A stretch of 32,458 nucleotides of DNA, taken from the NCBI GenBank assembly GCA_019745975.1, contig JAIESQ010000163.1:1-32458 (forward strand), in the 5' to 3' direction. The number at the start of each line of letters is the position of its first letter. The first letter of the stretch is position 1. The position numbers were made by a program, and so were the translations under genes. This document shows, one piece after another, positions 7,493-15,572 of this stretch. The notes beneath the pieces were generated by a model. It searched no databases. It was not told where the DNA came from and saw nothing but the letters and a program-made list of their open reading frames with translations. Source of the DNA: Pirellulales bacterium (GTDB taxonomy: Bacteria > Planctomycetota > Planctomycetia > Pirellulales > JAEUIK01).

Positions 7493-8533
7493 TCAACCTG
7501 ACCTCGCAACGCTGGCCAACAGCAACGCGCCATGGATTACGACTTCCTCACCTAGCGAGGCCGGCATAATGCGATAACTGTCTTTGAGCGGCGGAAAGAC
7601 GTATCTCGCTACCTCGCACTCGAGCGGCTCGAAGAACAGTTCCTTTCCTGCAAGCGCGACTCCGCCGCCAATCACGACCACCTCGGGCGACAACAACGTG
7701 ATCGCTTGCGCGATCCCCCAGCCGAGTGCTTGCCAGGCCTGCCGCAAGATTTCGGCCGCCATGCGATTGCCGGCCGTTGCCGCTTCCACCACGAGTTTTG
7801 TACTTAGCCGCTCGGGCTGTCCATCGCAGCGATCCAACAGGTCGCCGGCGTCGGCCTCTCCCGCCTCTTCGATCTCGATCAATCGCTGGCGAATGTCCTC
7901 CGGGCGACGGCGATTTCCGCGCAGCTCACCGAGTCGGTAGCGCATCGGGTCGCGCAGACGGGCCTGGGCGGCTGCCGCGATTCCCCAGCCCGCGGCATAG
8001 CTTTCAAGAATCTGATCCGGCCCTTCGGCGTGCAGCCCCGGTCGCAAGTGCCCGAGTTCGGCAACACTCACGCCGTGCCCGTGGTAAATGTGCCCGTCGA
8101 GGACGAGCCCTGCGCCGATGCCGGTACCTACTGTGATATAGAAGACCGGATTGGCGCCGCGCCCAGCGCCGTGCCGGGACTCGGCCAGAGCGGCCGTGTC
8201 GGCGTCGTTCGCCACGATGACTGGCAATCCGAAGCGCTCGCGCGCCCAGTCGGCCAGTGGAAAATCCTCCCAGCCGTGAATGTGATGGCTCTTGACGACT
8301 CTGCCCGCACGATCGACCGGACCGCCGAAACCGATGCCGACTGCCGCGGGGCGATGTTCAGCCCGTAGCGGCTGAGCGAGCCGCTCGATTTCAGCGAGAA
8401 TGCCATCGGCCCCACCGGCAGGATCGACAACCGTGCGTGCGATCGCAGCTAGTGTGCCCCCGGAGGCATCGCCGACGGCCGCTTGCAACTTGGTGCCGCC
8501 GATTTCGATGCCCAGCAACAGGGGGTGACTCAT
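7493..8533 (-). CDS. ROK-family sugar kinase (glucokinase-like) with degenerate zinc motif
   Basis: The 346-aa protein starts MSHPLLLGIEIGGTKLQAAVG, the phosphate-1 ATP loop of ROK proteins. It continues with GIGFGGPVDRAGRV, the catalytic region VIVANDADTAALAESRHGAGRG (Asp acting as base), YITVGTGIGAGLVLDG (phosphate-2), the VAELGHL strand, and the C-terminal VVIGGGVA adenosine motif. It should phosphorylate a hexose with ATP in the cytoplasm. Unlike typical ROK kinases, the Cys-rich zinc loop (C-x-C-G-x-x-G-C) after the conserved Gly-His is replaced by a Cys-free stretch (HAEGPDQILESYAAG). There is no N-terminal helix-turn-helix, so it is a kinase and not a NagC/XylR repressor. ATG 8533 is chosen because homology starts there; an upstream start at 8629 would add 32 unlikely residues. 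Confidence 0.92.
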   Translation of the reverse strand: MSHPLLLGIEIGGTKLQAAVGDASGGTLAAIARTVVDPAGGADGILAEIERLAQPLRAEHRPAAVGIGFGGPVDRAGRVVKSHHIHGWEDFPLADWARERFGLPVIVANDADTAALAESRHGAGRGANPVFYITVGTGIGAGLVLDGHIYHGHGVSVAELGHLRPGLHAEGPDQILESYAAGWGIAAAAQARLRDPMRYRLGELRGNRRRPEDIRQRLIEIEEAGEADAGDLLDRCDGQPERLSTKLVVEAATAGNRMAAEILRQAWQALGWGIAQAITLLSPEVVVIGGGVALAGKELFFEPLECEVARYVFPPLKDSYRIMPASLGEEVVIHGALLLASVARSG

Positions 8534-8835
8534 CGACGGTGCCAAAATCCAAGCGCCGTGCGACAGCAGCGTCGCCGCACAAGCGGGTTGAAAGCGAGCT
8601 AGTCTGTAGGTTGAAATGTACCCGAGCATTGCTGGCGAGGCGAGTTACTCGCGGCCAACTCGGCAGTCTGGTCGGGCACTGCTCGCAGCCTGGCTTGTCC
8701 CCTCGTGCGTAGGCCGAAGCAACCAAGTAGAATCAATGCAGCGTTGCCCCCGGGGTGCGGCACTGTCCTTGTCCCTGGTCACTGAGCGGCAACCTGAGAT
8801 TGCGGCCAGAAAATCACGTGGCGGAGACAATCGAG
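8534..8835. other. Divergent intergenic region, no gene seen
   Basis: This 302-bp stretch separates the minus-strand ROK gene from the plus-strand small protein. It should hold both promoters. I see no convincing -35/-10 pair, repeat or RNA element. Confidence 0.5.
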
Positions 8836-9105
8836 ATGACTCGCGACGACATTAATTACGAAGTCCTTCCCTCCGGACGGGACATGGACGAAACCGATAT
8901 CAACCTCCGCAGCTATTTCAGCCGGCAATCCGACGAGCGGTTGCGCGAATACTGCCGAGAATGGACCGACGAGCAGCTCAGGGAGTGGGACGACAACTTC
9001 ACCACCGACGGCAATCTGTTCATGATCTGCTGCGAGCGCGACGTCGAGATCGACGAGTATCGTCAGGTGCTAGAAGAGCACCTAAAGTTGCGCGGCCTGA
9101 CATAG
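8836..9105 (+). CDS. Small acidic hypothetical protein, 89 aa
   Basis: I do not recognise a family. The protein is strongly acidic and polar (MTRDDINYEVLPSGRDMDE), with an Arg/Glu-rich probable helix (SDERLREYCREWTDEQLREW) and a second helical C terminus (VEIDEYRQVLEEHLKLRGL). It has no signal peptide or membrane segment, so it should be cytoplasmic. Support for it being real: GGAG at 8823-8826, 9 bases before the ATG; a biased amino-acid composition unlike a chance frame; and a position in a gap that fits one gene. A GTG at 8755 would extend the frame by 27 residues of low plausibility, and an internal ATG at 8884 is also possible. Its stop is 33 bp before the end of the convergent GDPD gene. 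Confidence 0.65.
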   Translation: MTRDDINYEVLPSGRDMDETDINLRSYFSRQSDERLREYCREWTDEQLREWDDNFTTDGNLFMICCERDVEIDEYRQVLEEHLKLRGLT

Positions 9106-9138
9106 ACAGCGTGACGATCGCGTCCGCCAAGACGTTGT

Positions 9139-9975
9139 TTACTTCGCTTGCAATCGCCGCTCGACTTCCAAAAACACGTCGCCGTGGTTCAAGTTGACCA
9201 GGTCGGCGCCAGCTTCAATGATCTTCTGAAAAGCATCTTCGTTCTTCCGTGGCTCGTACGCCATGACCTTCAGGCCACGCTCGCGGCAGGCGGACAATAC
9301 CTCGGGCGTGAGCTGCGCGACGCCCACTTCGACGATATTGGCCTGGTAACGCTCCTTCGCCTGGCGAACGTCATCCACGGTGCGCACGTTGACCTTAAGA
9401 GGCAGCTTCGCGTCGAGCTGGCGAAACTCGAGCGCGCGCCGCGGATTGTCGAACCAGAAGAAGCAGTCGTTTTCTAGGCCGACGTCGTAAACAAGCTTGG
9501 CGAGTTGCTTGAGATCGGCGTCCTTGACGTCGAAATATACCTTGGCCTTGCCCTTGATCCAGCGCAGGTACGGCTCGAGCCGCGGCACGCGCTCGCCGGC
9601 AAACGACGGATCAAACCAACTGCCGGCATCGAGCTTGTCGATTTCGTCGCTGGTCAGCGAGCGTAACAAGCCCTGTCCGTCGGTGGTGCGATTGACCGAC
9701 GCGTCGTGCAGGATATAGAGCACGCCATCCTTGCTGGTACGCACGTCGATCTCGACGTAGGCCACGCCCCACTCGACGCACTTTCGCGTCGCCGCGTAGG
9801 TGTTTTCGGGGCAGTGCTCGTTCGCGCCACGATGGCAGACGACTTCGATCTCGGCAGACGCCCGGCTTGCCAGCAACGCGAGCACAAGCGCCGCCAACCG
9901 CGGAACACCGACCACACTACAGCGCTCCAACGCCGAGCGTCTGCCTGCACACAAGCGAGGTTCGCGAGCTGGCAT
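9139..9975 (-). CDS. Exported glycerophosphodiester phosphodiesterase family protein
   Basis: The 278-aa protein begins with a signal peptide (LAALVLALLASRASA, cleavage near residue 41) followed by a GDPD TIM barrel. The catalytic signature is complete: CHRGANEHCPENTY with His48 and Glu57, YVEIDVRTSKDG with metal ligands Glu75 and Asp77, and LHD with His90. Later strands (KVYFDVK, LKVMAYEPRK, AGADLVNLNHGD) fit the family. It should hydrolyse glycerophosphodiesters to glycerol-3-phosphate and an alcohol in the periplasm, recycling phospholipid head-group products. The ATG at 9975 is preceded by GAGGAG about 10 bases upstream. The frame stays open to 10314 but the added region has no similarity and crosses the 28-bp tandem repeat. 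The gene ends 33 bp after the small acidic gene, tail to tail. Confidence 0.93.
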   Translation of the reverse strand: MPAREPRLCAGRRSALERCSVVGVPRLAALVLALLASRASAEIEVVCHRGANEHCPENTYAATRKCVEWGVAYVEIDVRTSKDGVLYILHDASVNRTTDGQGLLRSLTSDEIDKLDAGSWFDPSFAGERVPRLEPYLRWIKGKAKVYFDVKDADLKQLAKLVYDVGLENDCFFWFDNPRRALEFRQLDAKLPLKVNVRTVDDVRQAKERYQANIVEVGVAQLTPEVLSACRERGLKVMAYEPRKNEDAFQKIIEAGADLVNLNHGDVFLEVERRLQAK

Positions 9976-10136
9976 TTCGACGTACTCCTCGAAATTCTGC
10001 TCGGGGGACGCGGTCCGCTTCGGCAGCGGCAGCACGGTTGCCGCATCACAGGCTGCGTAATCTAGGGGAACAAACACCGAAGGTAGTGGAAATACGCTAA
10101 CCCTGATTGAGGGCGTTCGCCAGCGGTGCAGACCAC

Positions 10137-10192
10137 AATCGCGATACGCGGAGAATGACACCCTAATCGCGATACGCGGAGAATGACACCCT
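10137..10192. repeat. Perfect 28-bp tandem direct repeat (two units)
   Basis: Units 10137-10164 and 10165-10192 are identical over all 28 bases and directly adjacent. On the minus strand each unit begins with AGGGTGTCATTCTCCGCG and ends with the CGCGATT block. There is no spacer, so this is not a CRISPR fragment. Repeated GTGTCATT...CCGCG-type blocks resemble the multi-repeat termini of some IS21-family elements, to which transposase binds, so a solitary transposon end or a regulator site is possible. The resemblance is from memory and unverified. Confidence 0.8.
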
Positions 10193-10277
10193 GCCCACCT
10201 GCGGAAGGTCACAAGTCCAGATCGTAAGGACAGTTGTTTGAATCGCTGCGCAGCTATCAGTAATTGCTGCGGCCTCG

Positions 10278-10293
10278 CAGGAAGTCCTTCCTG
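10278..10293. promoter_or_regulatory. Palindrome CAGGAAG-TC-CTTCCTG
   Basis: Seven-base arms CAGGAAG (10278-10284) and CTTCCTG (10287-10293) surround a 2-base centre, so this is a dyad suited to binding a dimeric regulator. It is 171 bp before the start of the fused membrane protein. Function is inferred from symmetry only. Confidence 0.3.
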
Positions 10294-10464
10294 AACCGCG
10301 ACTTTGGAAGACACCAGGAGCTGATTTCCAGTCGAAGCTCCGCCCCCTGCAAGGTTTCACTTACCGGCACGGCCGGCTCAAGCCTTACGGCTGGCAGGGC
10401 CGATAGAACCGATACCCTCCCAACTGACCCGCAAAGTTTCTCACCCGCCCGTTCGAGACGTGTC

Positions 10465-13329
10465 ATGAAGATGCTCCGGATTCTGTTGGGTTTTTCCCGC
10501 CGTGTAGGCCAGACGCAGGGAGTCGCGCTGGCAGTTCTTCTGGGACTGCTGGCCGGCTTTGTGGGAGGTTGGAATCTCTCCCTCGTTGCGTTGTTGCTAC
10601 TGGCGGTCGTCTTCAACGTGCGCGCGCGGACGTTCTTCGTCATGTGGGTCGCCGGCCTCACGCTATCGTGGATGTTGGTCCCCCTGAGTTTTGGGCTCGG
10701 CCGCTGGCTTTTGGATCACACCGGGCTGGGGAAATGGCTTGCTGCGAACTTCGACGAACAGTTGATCGCCTGGTTCGGGTGGGATCGCTACACGCTCGTC
10801 GGCGGGACTTTATTGGCGCTATTCCTAGCTGTGCCGACGGTGCTGGGGCTGCGCGCCTGGCGACGCGGCAAGCGGCAAACAGGTCAAGCCAACCAAGTTT
10901 GTGGGAACGCGACGCCCGGCACCTCCAAACTTACATCGACTAATCCTGACATGCGCTCACGACGCCGCGGATCAGGTTCAGCACTTTGGCGCAGATGGCT
11001 TGGCGCGGCTGAAGACGTCCTGATCCCAGAAGCGGCGCCGGCAACCGTCAGCTTGGTACGTCCCTGGGCACTCTGGGGACTGGTTGCCAGCCTGGCAACC
11101 GCGGCATTGGCCACGTGGTTGCTAACCCCACGCTTTGCCGCCGTGCGATTGATCGAAGTGCTCACTTGGGCCAACGGTGCGGAGGTCGCCGCCCACCGCG
11201 TCCGCATCACGCCCTGGACCGGCCACGTCGAAATCGATGGGCTAACGGTCGCCGATCCGTCGTTCCCCGATCACGACCGCTTGCGAATCGGACGTTTATG
11301 GGGCCAGCTCGACATGACCGCGCTCGTCCGCGGTCGGCTGATGATCGAGAGCATGCAGGTCACCGGCGTTGCTACGAACTCCATTCCAAACCATGCAGCC
11401 GGAGTCGTCGGCATGAGCGGTGGGGACAACGAGCCGCGTTGCGACATAGCTGATGGCGGGGATGCGACAACCGCAAGCGAGGCGGGTCAAGTCGCACTTG
11501 GCGACTGCCTCGATTGCTGGGGCCTGGCTGCCGACAATGTGCGACGTCTCGAACAACTACTGGAAGGGCTGGAAGCCGTGGCGGCGCTCGACACCGTCGC
11601 GCCCAGGCGAGCGATGTCGCTGTCTGAGCAACGTGCTGCCCGTTCGCTTCTCGGCAAAGTCGATCCACGCGTGCACGTGCGCGAACTGCTTGCTGAAGGT
11701 TTTCCGCTATCCTGGCAGCTCGGCAGCGACGCCCAGTTGCGGATCACCGATCTGGCGAGCGGGGCACCACCAGCCGCACGACCCGCGCGAGTGGTCGTGC
11801 GGATTCCGCAGCATGCGCTCGATCTGCGGGTGACCCTCGCCACGTGCGACGATCGATCCGTGGCAGGACACGGTGTCGAGTTCCATCTGTTCGACGCCCC
11901 GGCGATCGCGTTGTTGTCGCCGCCATCGGGAAGTCAGCGGCTGGTCTGCGAATCCGGCATGCTCACTTTCGCTGGCCGCGGCCAGATTACTCGGCGCGGT
12001 CTCGCGATTACGGGCGCCTTGCGGGCTGATCGCCTCAAGGCGCACGTGATTGGCGGCGAGCCGCTGGGCGGTCTCGATCCAGCGGTCTGGAACCAAGCAT
12101 TGCGTTCGATCGCGCGATTGCAAACGTCGTTCGCGGTCCGCGGCAGCCTCGCTCGGCCGACCCTGATGCTCGATCCTTTTCAAGTTGTGCAGCATATCGA
12201 AGCCGAATTACGAAATGTCGGACAACATCGACTTGCGGCACACGTGGAGCAATGCCTGACCGGCACTCGGCTCGGAGAGGCCTCGACGAACTCGTCTGCT
12301 GAGTTGCCAAGCAACGAGTGGCTCAATCCAACTAGGGACCAGGGCGGAGTGGCCTCCATGCCCACGGCGGCAGCCAACAGCGCGGCCGCAGTCGCCGTAG
12401 ACGAGGAGGCGGGAGGGACCCCGGCATTCAATACCGCGCCTGCCTGGTCGCAACCTTGCGCAGCCCCGGCCGAAGCATTGCTGGCCGCATCGCCAGTTGC
12501 GACCGCTTCCCCCAACTTTCAGCAGGACGCGGCCTTGCCACCCGAAATTGCCGAAGCCGTCACGAGCGATCAGCCTCCCAGCGTCGAATTCGAGCCTCCG
12601 GTGCAGGCAGCTCAGCCAAATGCGCCGGCGTCCGTCGGGGGTTTGGTGCAGGCTAGTCCGGTCGCCGTTCCAGAGTCGCCTTATGTAAGCGTTCGATTCT
12701 CGCCAGCGACTCCGCTCGGTCCGGGAGCAATCGATCTGGTGACTGGTCAAGACCCTGCCGATCGCCCAGCACCTGTCGCGTATCGCCAAGTGGTTGAGCC
12801 GGTCGATGCGACCGTGGACTGGCCGCTCGACCGGACCGCGTCAGCGGTGGCCAGCTCGATCGACGTCGCAGCAAATCCACCTGTGGAAGCGCTACCACTA
12901 GTCTCTGCATCGAACGACGTGGTTTCGGCAGCGACAAACACGCCTGCCGACTTGGCCACTTCAACCCAGCCTGAAACGGAATCGCAGCGGAGCTCGGCGT
13001 CGACTCCGCATGAGCGACGCGAGCCGCCGACCGACCCCGGCAAGCAGGAAAGTTGGAGCAAGAAACTCTCCAACTGGTCGCGAACAACGCTCGCGCAGGC
13101 GCGCGAGATCGCCTGGCCCTTCGGTAAAGAGAAACTCCCCGAGGAGCCCGAGCTTAGTGGTGATGAATGGCCCAGCGACTCGTCGTGGCGAGTAGGCTCG
13201 AAAATCCAGCGGAGCCCAGCCTCGGCAGGTGCCCGTTCGGAACGCACGGCCTCCGCCGAGCGTTCAACCTCCCGTGGCCGGGCCGCGAGCAACTCCAGTG
13301 ATTCGCGTAGCAAGCGGCGGCTGCGCTAG
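10465..13329 (+). CDS. Fused TIGR03546-TIGR03545-like membrane protein
   Basis: This 954-aa protein combines two families that I know as separate adjacent genes in proteobacteria. Residues about 1-140 (MLRILLGFSRRVGQTQGVAL then hydrophobic segments GLLAGFVGGWNLSLVALLLLA, FVMWVAGLTLSWMLVPLSFG and LLALFLAVPTVLGL) look like TIGR03546. After a polar linker, a further membrane span (about 200-222, ALWGLVASLATAALATWLL) begins a TIGR03545/AsmA-like segment, with NGAEVAAHRVRITPWTGHVEI then LTVADPSFPDHDRL and GQLDMTALVRGRLMIESMQV. The last third (from about residue 630) is Ala/Pro/Ser-rich and apparently disordered, ending in a basic tail (SRSKRRLR). Both families are uncharacterised; the AsmA-like part suggests an envelope role. 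The ATG at 10465 was chosen at the start of family similarity. Family assignment is from pattern memory, so I am sure of the membrane architecture but less so of the names. Confidence 0.85.
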   Translation: MKMLRILLGFSRRVGQTQGVALAVLLGLLAGFVGGWNLSLVALLLLAVVFNVRARTFFVMWVAGLTLSWMLVPLSFGLGRWLLDHTGLGKWLAANFDEQLIAWFGWDRYTLVGGTLLALFLAVPTVLGLRAWRRGKRQTGQANQVCGNATPGTSKLTSTNPDMRSRRRGSGSALWRRWLGAAEDVLIPEAAPATVSLVRPWALWGLVASLATAALATWLLTPRFAAVRLIEVLTWANGAEVAAHRVRITPWTGHVEIDGLTVADPSFPDHDRLRIGRLWGQLDMTALVRGRLMIESMQVTGVATNSIPNHAAGVVGMSGGDNEPRCDIADGGDATTASEAGQVALGDCLDCWGLAADNVRRLEQLLEGLEAVAALDTVAPRRAMSLSEQRAARSLLGKVDPRVHVRELLAEGFPLSWQLGSDAQLRITDLASGAPPAARPARVVVRIPQHALDLRVTLATCDDRSVAGHGVEFHLFDAPAIALLSPPSGSQRLVCESGMLTFAGRGQITRRGLAITGALRADRLKAHVIGGEPLGGLDPAVWNQALRSIARLQTSFAVRGSLARPTLMLDPFQVVQHIEAELRNVGQHRLAAHVEQCLTGTRLGEASTNSSAELPSNEWLNPTRDQGGVASMPTAAANSAAAVAVDEEAGGTPAFNTAPAWSQPCAAPAEALLAASPVATASPNFQQDAALPPEIAEAVTSDQPPSVEFEPPVQAAQPNAPASVGGLVQASPVAVPESPYVSVRFSPATPLGPGAIDLVTGQDPADRPAPVAYRQVVEPVDATVDWPLDRTASAVASSIDVAANPPVEALPLVSASNDVVSAATNTPADLATSTQPETESQRSSASTPHERREPPTDPGKQESWSKKLSNWSRTTLAQAREIAWPFGKEKLPEEPELSGDEWPSDSSWRVGSKIQRSPASAGARSERTASAERSTSRGRAASNSSDSRSKRRLR

Positions 13330-13502
13330 GTTGGGATGCAGGGTCGCGGGTCGCTGGCATCGTCGCCAAACTGGGATTCGCCGACCACAGGTCACGACTT
13401 GCTTTACGTGTTCCCCCTTGGCCGCTAATCTTGTGGCCAAAGCCAGCCGTCTCTGGCTGTGCCAGCGCCTTGTGTTACGCCGGTCGCGACTGGGGGGAAG
13501 CC

Positions 13503-15020
13503 ATGTTTCGTCCGATCATCGTGTCGCTTTGTGGATGTTCACTTCTGATTGCGATCGCGGCGCGGGCGCAGGATACGCCGACCGCGGCGCCAACATCCGA
13601 TTCGGCGGTGGTCGCCAACCCGAATGCCGGCGATGAAGCGGCGGGCATTCTCTCAGCCGAAGGGGACTCTGCGACCGGCGACGTCGAGCCGACTCCCGCC
13701 GACACCGGCGACCACGCCTGGATGCTCGTCTCCTCGGCGTTGGTGCTTTTGATGACCGCTCCGGGTCTGGCACTTTTCTATTGTGGTTTGGTCCGCAAGA
13801 AGAATGTGCTTAGCGTGATGATGCAATGTTTCTTCCTGATGGGTTTGATGACGGTCGTTTGGGCATTGTACGGCTACTCATTGGCATTCGGCGGCGATCC
13901 GCGCGGCGGCGACGAAACGCCGGCGACCGCCAGTAAGTGGATCGGTAATAACGACTATCTGTTGATGGGGGCACTGCTGCCGACCGGCCGGCGGGCCGAC
14001 GGCGTGCAACCCTACTTCAACGAAAGCAACAGCACCGTGGTTTATCCCATGGAAGGGACGATTCCGCGGCTGACGCACATGCTGTTTCAAGGCATGTTCT
14101 TCATTATCACGCCTGCGCTGATTTGTGGCGCATTTGCCGAGCGGATGAAGTTCAGCACCATGTGCGTCTTCCTGATCCTCTGGGGAACGCTCGTCTATAT
14201 TCCGCTCTGCCACGCTGTGTGGGATTACGGGTTGCTGTCGTTCGACAATGAGAATGCCTGGTTCAAAGCGCTCGATTTCGCCGGCGGCACGGTGGTGCAT
14301 ATCAGCTCGGGCGTTTCGGCGCTAGTCTGTGCCATGGTGCTCGGCAAGCGCTTGGGTTTTGGCACGGAGCCCATGCCGCCGCATAATCTGACTTACACGG
14401 TCGCGGGAGCTGCCCTGTTGTGGGTCGGTTGGTTCGGCTTCAATGCCGGTAGCGCTCTCAACGCCTCGAATCTGGCTGCGAGTGCGTTTGCGGCCACGCA
14501 TTTCGCGGCAGCCGCCGGCGCACTGGGCTGGGCGACCATCGAGTGGATTTTGCGCGGCAAGCCGACGGTGTTGGGTACTTGCTCGGGCGCCGTCGCCGGA
14601 TTGGTATGCATCACACCTGCCTCTGGCTACGTGCAGCCGATGCCGGCACTGATCATGGGGCTGGCAGCCGGGCTCGTTTGCTTCTTTGGCTGTACGTGGC
14701 TCAAGGGGAAGTTCCGGTACGACGATTCGCTCGACGCCTTTGGCGTGCACGGCGTGGGGGGCACGCTCGGTGCCTTGCTGACGGGAGTATTTGCGACCAA
14801 GGCAGTCAAAGGCGGCACGAATCTTGGCCTCCTCGAGTTCGGAGATTTGCTGACCGCCCAGGCAGGGGCTGCTGCCGTGACGATCGGCTACGCGGCCGTT
14901 GTGAGCTTCGTATTACTGAAAATCCTCGATGTCGTGATGGGACTGCGCGTCAGCCAGCAGCACGAGATTCAAGGACTGGACCTCAGCCAGCACGGCGAGG
15001 AAGGCTACATCTTCATTTGA
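13503..15020 (+). CDS. amt: Ammonium transporter (Amt/MEP/Rh family)
   Basis: The 505-aa protein has a signal peptide (MFRPIIVSLCGCSLLIAIAA, end near RAQ), an acidic/Ala-rich spacer of about 50 residues, and the 11-helix Amt core. The core starts at DHAWMLVSSALVLLMTAPGL and includes the conserved ALFYCGLVRKKNVLS. The twin pore histidines are present at His266 (AGGTVVHISSG) and His416 (FGVHGVGG). Their spacing of 150 equals that of E. coli AmtB His168/His318. Other landmarks are WVGWFGFNAGSAL and the cytoplasmic C-terminal tail (QQHEIQGLDLSQHGEEGY) used for coupling and PII contact. It carries ammonium across the inner membrane as a trimer. GGGGGAAG directly upstream of ATG 13503 supports the start. 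The PII gene follows 102 bp downstream, the classic amt-glnK pairing, so the channel is likely gated by that PII protein. Confidence 0.96.
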   Translation: MFRPIIVSLCGCSLLIAIAARAQDTPTAAPTSDSAVVANPNAGDEAAGILSAEGDSATGDVEPTPADTGDHAWMLVSSALVLLMTAPGLALFYCGLVRKKNVLSVMMQCFFLMGLMTVVWALYGYSLAFGGDPRGGDETPATASKWIGNNDYLLMGALLPTGRRADGVQPYFNESNSTVVYPMEGTIPRLTHMLFQGMFFIITPALICGAFAERMKFSTMCVFLILWGTLVYIPLCHAVWDYGLLSFDNENAWFKALDFAGGTVVHISSGVSALVCAMVLGKRLGFGTEPMPPHNLTYTVAGAALLWVGWFGFNAGSALNASNLAASAFAATHFAAAAGALGWATIEWILRGKPTVLGTCSGAVAGLVCITPASGYVQPMPALIMGLAAGLVCFFGCTWLKGKFRYDDSLDAFGVHGVGGTLGALLTGVFATKAVKGGTNLGLLEFGDLLTAQAGAAAVTIGYAAVVSFVLLKILDVVMGLRVSQQHEIQGLDLSQHGEEGYIFI

Positions 15021-15025
15021 GAAAC

Positions 15026-15046
15026 AGTGGCTCATACGCGGCCACT
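15026..15046 (+). terminator. Weak hairpin after amt
   Basis: AGTGGC (15026-15031) and GCCACT (15041-15046) form a perfect 6-bp stem with a 9-base loop, 6 bases after the amt stop codon. No T-run follows. It could attenuate rather than end transcription into the PII gene, or stabilise the message end. Confidence 0.35.
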
Positions 15047-15092
15047 TGCCGTCGTGGTGCAGACCGTTCACTCACAGCGGCCGGCGCGATAA

Positions 15093-15464
<372 letters not shown>

Positions 15465-15572
15465 CCCTAGCGACGCGCGCTTGGCCCCCGCGAACCGTGT
15501 TCGACGGCGCGTCGGCGTCAAGCAGCCGCACGCCGCCCCCTACGACCTCGCCCATCTGTCCCCGCGCCACGC

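Larger units (their letters stand above)
9976..10464. other. Divergent intergenic region with tandem repeat and palindrome
   Basis: This 489-bp region lies between the GDPD gene (minus) and the large fused membrane protein (plus), and must contain both promoters. It contains a perfect 28-bp tandem duplication (10137-10192) and a 7-bp-arm palindrome (10278-10293). No gene or RNA is recognised. The reading frame of the downstream protein is open from 10264, but that part has no membrane or family features. Confidence 0.6.

Noticed and set aside
10137-10192. CRISPR fragment
   Set aside because: The two 28-base units are directly adjacent, with no spacer and no cas gene nearby.
9976-10314. N-terminal extension of the GDPD protein
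   Set aside because: The extension has no signal peptide or similarity and runs through the 28-bp tandem repeat. The start at 9975 has a ribosome-binding site and signal peptide.
15026-15050. Sigma-54 promoter before glnK
   Set aside because: TGGC and TTGC pieces are present but the GG-to-GC spacing does not match the -24/-12 rule.
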